From Apostichopus japonicus (lineage: Eukaryota > Echinodermata > Holothuroidea > Aspidochirotida > Stichopodidae): a stretch of DNA of 64,000 bases. This document shows, piece by piece, positions 57,153-64,000 of the stretch; the stretch's first letter is position 1, and each line of letters starts with the position of its first letter. Location: the NCBI RefSeq assembly GCF_037975245.1, contig NC_092576.1:17566111-17630110 (forward strand), given 5' to 3'. Both the position numbers and the translations under genes were made by a program. Below the pieces are notes generated by a model, which did no database searches, was not told the origin of the DNA, and saw only the letters and a program-made list of their open reading frames with translations.

Positions 57153-60100
57153 GTGAGTTTCATTTGAGTACTATGTATTCTTGTTATAAGTGCTTGAAGC
57201 AGTTTAAAGATATTCAGCTGCTATGGAAACATCTCAGTTTGCAACATGGAATAAACACAAAATCTAGAACTAAAATTATATGTAGCCAGTGACTTGTAAA
57301 AAGAGTTATTATAATGGATATACATACAAAAGGCACTTATTGGCCGAACATGCATTATTGGCAAATCCACGTAAAATTGAGCAAGAAGAACCAGGTCCGG
57401 CAGTTGAGCAAATTCCTGTTATTCCTGATGAACATGATACGCAACAAGTACAGGATATTAATGGTGGAGAAAACGATAATAGTGATGTAGAAGTAGATAA
57501 CCCTAAAACACATGTACAAATTACACAAGAAGTGGAAAGTGCTGCTGCATTGTATGTTGCTAGTCTCAAGAATACAACATTACCCTCTTCAACAGTGCAA
57601 AACATTCTGGACACATCTCGTCAGTTTATTAGAAAAATATTAGATACATTAGGAGAGGTACTAGATCCCATATTACAGGATGTAGCAAATAATGTAATGC
57701 CATGTGATGAAAAAGTTGAGTGCTTTAAATTAGTTATGAATGTTGTGAAAGATCCATTTAGTTCCACTGGTCTTTTGACGCAGTATCAACAAAGGCAATA
57801 TGTAATTATTACAGGGGCAATGATAGTACCAAAGCAAATTTTACTTGGCAAAATATATAAAGAAAAGTTAAATAGATCCGCCGGGAGGACTGAGCAAAAA
57901 GAAACAGAAGAAACATTTCAATATATACCAATAGCTGAAAATCTAAGGCTGCTTTTACAACAGCCAGGATATATGGCAAACATTTTATTGGCAAACCAGG
58001 ACTGTGGAGAAGAAAATATTATACAAACATACCAGGATAGTAGTTATTTTAAAGTGTTGGATAACCAAGGTATGAATATTGATTTGTTGCTGTACAATGA
58101 TGATTTTGAAACTGCAAATCCATTGGGATCAAAAAAGGGGAATCAAAAGGTTTTGGGTGTATATATGTCAGTGATATCTTTACCTAGAAAATACCAATCA
58201 AAGTTGGAAAATATACTGCTAGTTGCAGTGGCAAAATCTGCTTTTGTTTCCAAGTATGGCATCAATGCCGTTCTTAACCCTATCATACATGATCTTGAAC
58301 ATTTTTATACAAATGGGTTACAGATAAACGTCCCAGGTGAGTTTGTGGGACAAATAAGACCAAGGTTATTTCAGGCTGTGGGTGATAATCTCAGCTTAAA
58401 TACAACATTAGGATTTGCCAGTAGCTTCTCAGCAAATTACTTTTGCAGATTTTGCAAAGTACACAAAAATCATACACACAGACAGGTTGTGGAAAATGAG
58501 GATTTACTTCGTACACAGGAAAACATTGAAGATGACATTCAAAGACGTAATGTTTCAGAAACTAGTCTAAATAGATCTTCTACTCTGAATGATCTTAGTT
58601 ACTTTCACGTAGCCTACAATGCTTCTCCTGACATCATGCATGACTTCTTGGAGAGAATTGTACCCATAGAACTCAAACTCATTCTTCATGAATTCATCAT
58701 AATGCAAAGTTATTTTACTCTGAATGATCTCAATGCAAGAATTCAAGCATTTAGTTATGGTTTCACAGAACAGTCTAACAAACCTAGTCCAATTCTTGCA
58801 TCTCACCTTGTTAAGCCATTTGGAGCAAGTGGCCAAAATGCTTCGCAAATGCATTGCCTTGCTGTTTACATTCCAATCATGATAGGTGACAAAGTCCCTA
58901 GAGATTCCCAATTTTGGGAATTGTATCTTCTTTTGCTAGAAATGTACAAACTAGTATCTGCACCAAGTATAAGCATAGATGGGACATTTTACCTGAAATC
59001 CAAAATAAAAGAACATCATGAATTATTTCTCAGACTGTTTCCTGAACATCACCTCATACCCAAGCACCACCATCTTGTGCATTATCCCCGGTCAATTCGT
59101 AAACTCGGTCCCCTTTCTCAATTCTCAAACTTTCGACACGAAGCTAAGCACAAGCGATTAAAGAAGTGGGCAAAATTGTGTAACAATTATAAGAACATTG
59201 CTAAGACATTAGCCATTAAGCATCAGGAAGCACAAGCCTACAGCATGTTGATTAAAGAGGATATTGACAGCAAAGCAATAGCAGTTCATGACCAAAATAT
59301 TGTTGAAGTGTCTTCACTGGAAAATGATGACATAATATGTAACCTGCTCCATTGTACCCCTGAAAGTACCTTTGTTGTATGTGGAATGGTTGAAGTTTAT
59401 GGTTACAATTACAGGCCGAACATGATGTTGCTTTCTCAGTGGATTGAACTGCCTGCCTTTGTTATGATACAACAAATTATTCAAATTGGATCACGGCTGC
59501 ACTTTCTTGTGCAACCATGGACAACGCTTGAATTTGCAAACCACTTTCAGGCCTACGTAGTGTCAAATTATCTTGCAAGACCTTTACAATTGAAAGAGCC
59601 TGATGACATATGTGATTACAGACCAGTACATGTTTTACAAAGTTACTGTACCTCAGACAAAAGGTTCTACATACCTACTCGCTATGAGCTGGCATAACCT
59701 GCAGCAAGTTGTTCAACTATGCTTATGGTTGGACCTTATTATTAAACAGTAAACTTTCAGTTTTATTGTTGCAATTTAGATATGATTATATGTTACTATA
59801 CATTTACCACAATTAGAAATTAAAAGCTAAGAGAAATGTCCAAAGCAAAGAGGATAGTAGTTTCCTTGCATTTGAAGATGTTAGTTACATAAGCAGTTTA
59901 GCTGTTATACAGTAATTTGATTTTGCTCCTTTCTTATAGGGTGATAGAAAAATGGTATAAATAATTTAAAAGAATTTTCTGGAGATCAAAGCTGACTTCT
60001 TTAAATATGCAGTAAATTTTCTGTACTAGTTGGTGAAATCTGTATCCTGATCACATGCTTATTAATAAAGATATGGATTTTTCAGTTATGTAAAGTTCAT

Positions 60101-63100
60101 ATTTCATCTCCAACAGCAAATGTTACATACATCCCCATAAATTTGTGATTATTTGAAGCCACATACCTTACCAGCAATCAAGCTGAATAATCAAGCAGAC
60201 ATCTCAGGCTTATAGCTACTGTAATTTGTGTATTCAAACTACTGTGCTCTACCTCTATCATTTTTGTGTAAATTTTAAGGTTGTTGGCAGACAAAGGTTC
60301 CAAAAACTTGCAGTGCCACCGCTGGATTGATTGACTCTTAAATAGGGAATAATATTTCAGTATGTGGTCGATGGGATATCTTTTTTATCTTTAGGGTAAA
60401 GTGGGTATTAGTAAGTGCGTTTTCAAATTTGGCAATAAAGACATATAAGGCTAGAGATACAAATGATCTGAGCTTGTTCAGATATAAAAAGAATATCATT
60501 GTCATTTTGTTATAGTTAAAAGTGGTCACCCCATGCTAAATATCTCATGTTTTGTTTCTCATTATCTTTAAAATCAGTTGCCAATGGAACCACTAGTTGA
60601 CTCTCAACTTAAGGGACTTGATACAAGTTCATCAGACTCCCTTCCATCTACTATATTGCTTGAGCCCTGGGGGGAGGAGGATATCCTGCAATCACCCCAA
60701 AGTGCCTCAAGCCTATCATTTTCTGATGACTCAACTGAATTACCACCCTTAAAAAGACAGAAGTTTGTGCTACCAGCTTCCTCAACTTTAAGTACTGCTG
60801 CAACAACACCATCAGCTGCTCCTTTGACCTTAACACAACCACCATCAGCACCTACCTGCAATGTACCATGTTCCTCAACACCCTTACAAGGAAATCCATC
60901 TCCAGAGTCTGCTTCACTACCACCTTTCCAAAAAGCAAGATTTGTAAGTAATTTATGTCATTGTGTTTTCATTTGTTTTTCAGTAAGTGCACTGTATGTA
61001 TTTGTGTATGCATGCATGCATATTTGTGATCATGAGGCTTCTAACACAATATATCAATAACCATATACTGTATTTATATTCTACTTTGGTATGTGTTGGT
61101 TATTGGTGGTAATAATCCCTTTTCATTTTGCTGTAGTGTCATGAATGTTAATGAGTGGGTACAGCCTAACTTGGATTATCTTTCCATGTTTACACTATTT
61201 CTGAATTTCATATCAATGTTTGCATCTGGTTAAATAGTTTTATTCAGACCACCACTATTCCTATGTTATGGGCGTGATTGTAAACAAAAAATTTACCTTA
61301 TCAGTCAGTGATGAAAACTATTAACAATATAGAATGAGAATGCTTGGTAATTATATTCTTTTCTTCTTATAGGATGTCCCGGAAATCTTGAAACTGAAAC
61401 CTCAAGGCTGTGGGGTCATCAAAGCTATAAATAGGAACCACACACTGAGTAGCACAAATAAAAAGTACATTGCTAACATGTGTACATCTCATTTGATTGA
61501 TCTGTGTGGATACAGGTAAGCTTATAAGTAGCTCCTACTGCATGATTAACTCAGGCAAGTCATACTACTTACAAAGATCCATCATGGTTAGAAAACACGC
61601 AAAACATTACACCATGATCCCACACTGCCTTTGAGGTATGGGGATCTGATGTATATATTTATTTGCTCTTGGGAATCATTCAAAACTTTGATTGCCCATA
61701 TTTGAAATATTTGGCAACAAGCCATTGATTTGAATCATAACTTTGTAGTACAGTATCTCTGCCATTTCCTTACTTTATAATTAATTGCCACCTTTAAAGC
61801 TATTTGGTTCTAGAGAAGAGTAGAGCGTAAACCGTAAACCTATGCTATCATGACGGCATGTGTTGGTATGTGTGCGCCTGTTTATAGCAGCATTTTTGCG
61901 TTTGGTAGCCATTTTTCACCCTTTTGACATGTCCATCAAGTTTTTTACATACATCAATCACAAAACAGTAAACTAAGATATTAGTCAAGTTTTCCCCTGC
62001 CAACAGTGTTAATTGGCAAGTAATTAAGGACTTCTGCAGATAACGAGTAGAGTGTCTTCCGACAAATTCCTCATTTCAAATTAATCGCATACAGTTCCCC
62101 CACACCCACTAGTTTGAATTAAACCAAAGTGAATAGCTAACATGTTTAGTTTTGAGCCGTTGCTAAAAATACTGTAGATTCAAAAAGTTGTGTTGGTACC
62201 ACTGCCATAGACAGTGTACACTAATGAAGCATTGTGATGCATTACGTATTGTTCAATGACATTGGCAGAGTTTACATATTCTACGGGCAGTGTATATTGC
62301 GATCCTTACAGGAAATATCTTCGAGAGCAAAAATGTTAAAAGTTGGGTAAATTTTTCGACTTTTACTCCACCATTTGAAGTTAGATTTTTATAGATAAGC
62401 TAGTTATGTATGTCGTTACGGCATCGTGGAGTCCACAGGATTGAGGAAATCATAGAAAGGAAGCCAAATGCTGCTTTAAGCCTAATATGACCGATGTCAT
62501 ATACAAGAAGAAATCATGTCATCAATTGTCGAGTCAAGAGAGCGATATTTAACATAAAGTACTTGTCAAACAAAGAACAGACAAGTTTGTATCTGTGACA
62601 CTTATGCTTGTTAACAGAATAGTTTAATATAATCTCGTAAATTTATGTTGTGCTGATGATATATTTCACACTAATATATATGCTTTACTTCCCACCTTAT
62701 TAGCCCTAGCTCTGCCATGAAAGAGGCGATGGCACAGGCAATAGTGACAGCATTTCCTTGCCTGAAAGATCCAGAGGGTAAAGGATATGTGAGTATTTCA
62801 GTGTGGTCAAAATATGGCTTTTCAAATTTTGGGATCTTTTAAGACTTCCACATCAAAGAACTCCTCCAATTGATTTAATTTTGTACCCTTTGGTACATTT
62901 CACCGCTTAAATTCGTTTTGGTTGCGATGTTGTAGGTATAGAGTGCATTTTGGTGCATGTGAGCAAGTTAATTTCTGAACCAATGTTAGACCAATGTCAT
63001 GATACGTCATTGATATTTCATATGTGGACAGGGTTAAAAGCAAAATCACTAAAGAAAGCTTGTCAAAACTGTGTCTTAGAATCGGTATGTTGAATTATTG

Positions 63101-63737
63101 TCATTTATACCCAGTAATTTCTTTATCTTCAAACAATCTGTATCTTTCTCATTCGTTTGCCAGTGCATTTCAAATTCAAAATTGATGTTGAATGGGTTGC
63201 CATCAAACTTGTGGTTTTAATTCAGAGGCCTAATCCTCTCACACGCCACTGGTTTCTTAGAAACTTAAATTGCCGCCAAGTCAAATGATCTTATAAAGTT
63301 ATGTTTTAAATCCCAATGTATTACAGTTTTATTATACATACGGTACTTTTTCATTTACTTGGTCTTGCAACAGTTATGACTATAAAATTAAAAGTGAAAG
63401 GAAGTTATCAGAAGTGGGTTGAAGTATCCCATACCTCTTCATTAGCTTCCCCAGTGATCCAGTTGTTATGTCTTATGTCTCCCGAAATGTATATTCAACC
63501 AATTATATTGTCAGTTACATTGTCAGTATAAGCTAATATAATGAATTCTTTATATGTCATAGGAAACATGGTATATTAAAGGATCAAGAAAAAGATCTGC
63601 TAAAGGAGCATTTGAGGACCATTTGAGATACAGAAGACGTAAAAAGAAAGTTGATGATGAAAGCACAGTGGCCCATACTTCAAATGATCATAAAGATCCA
63701 GATGAAGAAGTAGAAGGACCAACTGCAACCTATGGTG
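57031..63737 (+). CDS. SAM-domain gene resembling SAMD3, partial (exons visible; 5' and 3' ends outside or not found)
   Basis: The exons 57031-57152, 60578-60943, 61373-61515, 62704-62788 and 63563-63737 all have GT-AG borders and matching phases (0, 0, 2, 0). The first encodes the second half of a sterile alpha motif (IDDEVFELLDDES, then IIPKLGLRLKFK). The next is a Ser/Pro-rich linker; then DVPEILKLKPQGCGVIKAIN, HLIDLCGY and AIVTAFPCLKDPEGKGYETW with a basic helix RRRKKK. This layout matches SAMD3-like proteins, which are numerous and poorly understood in fishes and invertebrates. SAM domains mediate protein-protein contacts. The gene begins before 57031 (phase needs one base from an earlier exon) and ends beyond 63737. 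A transposase-like frame lies in the intron 57153-60577. Confidence 0.65.
57173..59697 (+). CDS. En/Spm(CACTA)-like transposase with C2H2 fingers, one frameshift at the N-terminus
   Basis: The main frame, 57289-59697, is 802 codons without a break. Just upstream, in another frame (57173-57289), ATG opens MYSCYKCLKQFKDIQLLW, a C2H2 finger (Cys-x2-Cys-x12-His-x4-His). The second finger, ending ICSQ-/-TCKKSYYNGYTYKRHLLAEH, is split at a CAGTGA where one base seems lost. The body shows family marks: LLYNDDFETANPLGSKKG; VGDNLSLN (Asp366); a Cys/His cluster YFCRFCKVHKNHTH; DIMHDFLERIVPIELKL (Asp448 or 452); PKHHHLVHYPRSIRKLGPL; and FRHEAKHKRLKKW (Glu618). An Asp-Asp-Glu triad from these is inferred. 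The PKxHxxxHYP block resembles the C-terminal part of CACTA transposases. It lies in an intron of the SAM-domain gene, same strand, and has no introns. Confidence 0.7.
59698..60577 (+). other. Intron sequence of the SAM-domain gene after the nested transposase frame
   Basis: AT-rich and non-coding. A short 3' untranslated region for the nested frame would be here; no clear poly(A) signal or terminal repeat was found. Confidence 0.4.
60578..60943 (+). CDS. SAM-domain gene, Ser/Pro-rich linker exon
   Basis: The acceptor is TTTAAAATCAG/TTGCC and the donor AGATTT/GTAAGT (phase 0 to 0, 122 codons). It is rich in Ser, Thr and Pro with an acidic start and one basic patch (PPLKRQKF). It is expected to be a disordered linker after the SAM domain. 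Confidence 0.6.
61373..61515 (+). CDS. SAM-domain gene, conserved helical exon
   Basis: The acceptor is CTTCTTATAG/GATGTC and the donor GATACAG/GTAAGC (phase 2). It encodes DVPEILKLKPQGCGVIKAIN, then RNHTLSSTNKKYIANM and HLIDLCGY, matching the helical domain of SAMD3-like proteins. Confidence 0.7.
61516..62703 (+). other. Intron of the SAM-domain gene
   Basis: No gene or repeat is recognised. It has a short T-rich acceptor side. Confidence 0.5.
62704..62788 (+). CDS. SAM-domain gene, short exon
   Basis: The acceptor is CACCTTATTAG/CCCTAG and the donor GGATAT/GTGAGT. It encodes PSSAMKEAMAQAIVTAFP and CLKDPEGKGY, continuing the conserved motif into the next exon (ETWY). Confidence 0.7.
63563..63737 (+). 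CDS. SAM-domain gene, basic exon
   Basis: The acceptor is TATGTCATAG/GAAACATGG. It encodes ETWYIKGSRKRSAKGAFED then HLRYRRRKKK and an acidic end; the donor TATGGTG/GTATGA at 63738 is plausible (phase 1), so more exons lie beyond the window. Without splicing, a stop follows at about 63785. Confidence 0.65.
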
Positions 63738-64000
63738 GTATGACCGATTGTTCTTTATTAATGTTACCAAGGAAAAAAAAAGTATAATATCAATCAATAA
63801 CTTGTGTTACTGTCTGTTCCTATTTTCACTGTCTTGACATCCTGCCATTTTGTAGTTTGACCATATCGATTATGCCATTAATATTTGTGAGATGATCATG
63901 AAGCATGAAGATATGATGTACATGCTCCTTTTTTGTAGAGAATTTTTTTCTCGCTTCAACCATGATAGCTATGTTTTATTATTGTTTGACTCTTTTCCAT
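63738..64000. other. Intron or downstream sequence at the window edge
   Basis: No feature is recognised. An A-run lies near 63774. Confidence 0.4.

Overview
This is an AT-rich animal (metazoan) nuclear window. Genes are split by introns with GT-AG borders, most of the sequence is non-coding, and (TA)n runs, tRNA-derived SINEs, Penelope-like elements, L2-type retrotransposons and several kinds of DNA transposon are scattered through it. Single-exon leucine-rich-repeat coding sequence and the aggcctagg-rich stretch near 23.4-23.9 kb make a marine invertebrate, perhaps an echinoderm, my best guess. That is inference only. Layout: 1-1.8 kb holds Penelope-like debris with two hammerhead-ribozyme-like folds and a SINE. 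1.8-9.35 kb is a large DNA transposon with ~330-bp terminal inverted repeats. On its minus strand it carries one very long protein broken by frameshifts: paired zinc modules, a large conserved middle, then a FEN1/XPG-like nuclease joined to a CXC domain. 9.35-15.9 kb is intergenic. 15.9-26.2 kb is a cytosolic sulfotransferase gene on the minus strand, with six coding exons recognised and the last one missing. 29.7-36.6 kb is a diverged duplication of roughly 4 kb, one copy carrying a 1.1-kb solo LTR and each copy a small possible signal-peptide exon. 37.1-38.1 kb is a small element whose inverted ends are 22-bp minisatellite arrays. 40.1-44.4 kb is a second DNA element (TTAA, CCCAGCAAACAC ends) holding a decayed second copy of the nuclease-CXC gene. 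44.8-46.2 kb is a broken LRR receptor-like gene. 47.8-51.0 kb is an L2-like non-LTR retrotransposon. 52.1-55 kb packs a Penelope-like RT/GIY-YIG pseudogene, an LRR scrap and a jockey-like RT fragment. 57.0-63.7 kb and beyond is a SAM-domain gene resembling SAMD3 on the plus strand, with an 802-codon intact transposase-like reading frame nested in one intron. Two observations deserve most attention. First, the transposon at 1.8-9.35 kb couples zinc modules, a conserved transposase-like core and a flap-endonuclease-like domain with CXC. Second, at 57-63.7 kb a transposase-like frame sits inside an intron of a SAM-domain gene on the same strand, resembling the tnpA/tnpD layout of plant En/Spm elements. 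The four hammerhead-like folds are a further coherent signal, three of them in or beside recognisable or probable Penelope-like material. All domain calls come from reading motifs by eye; no database search was run.
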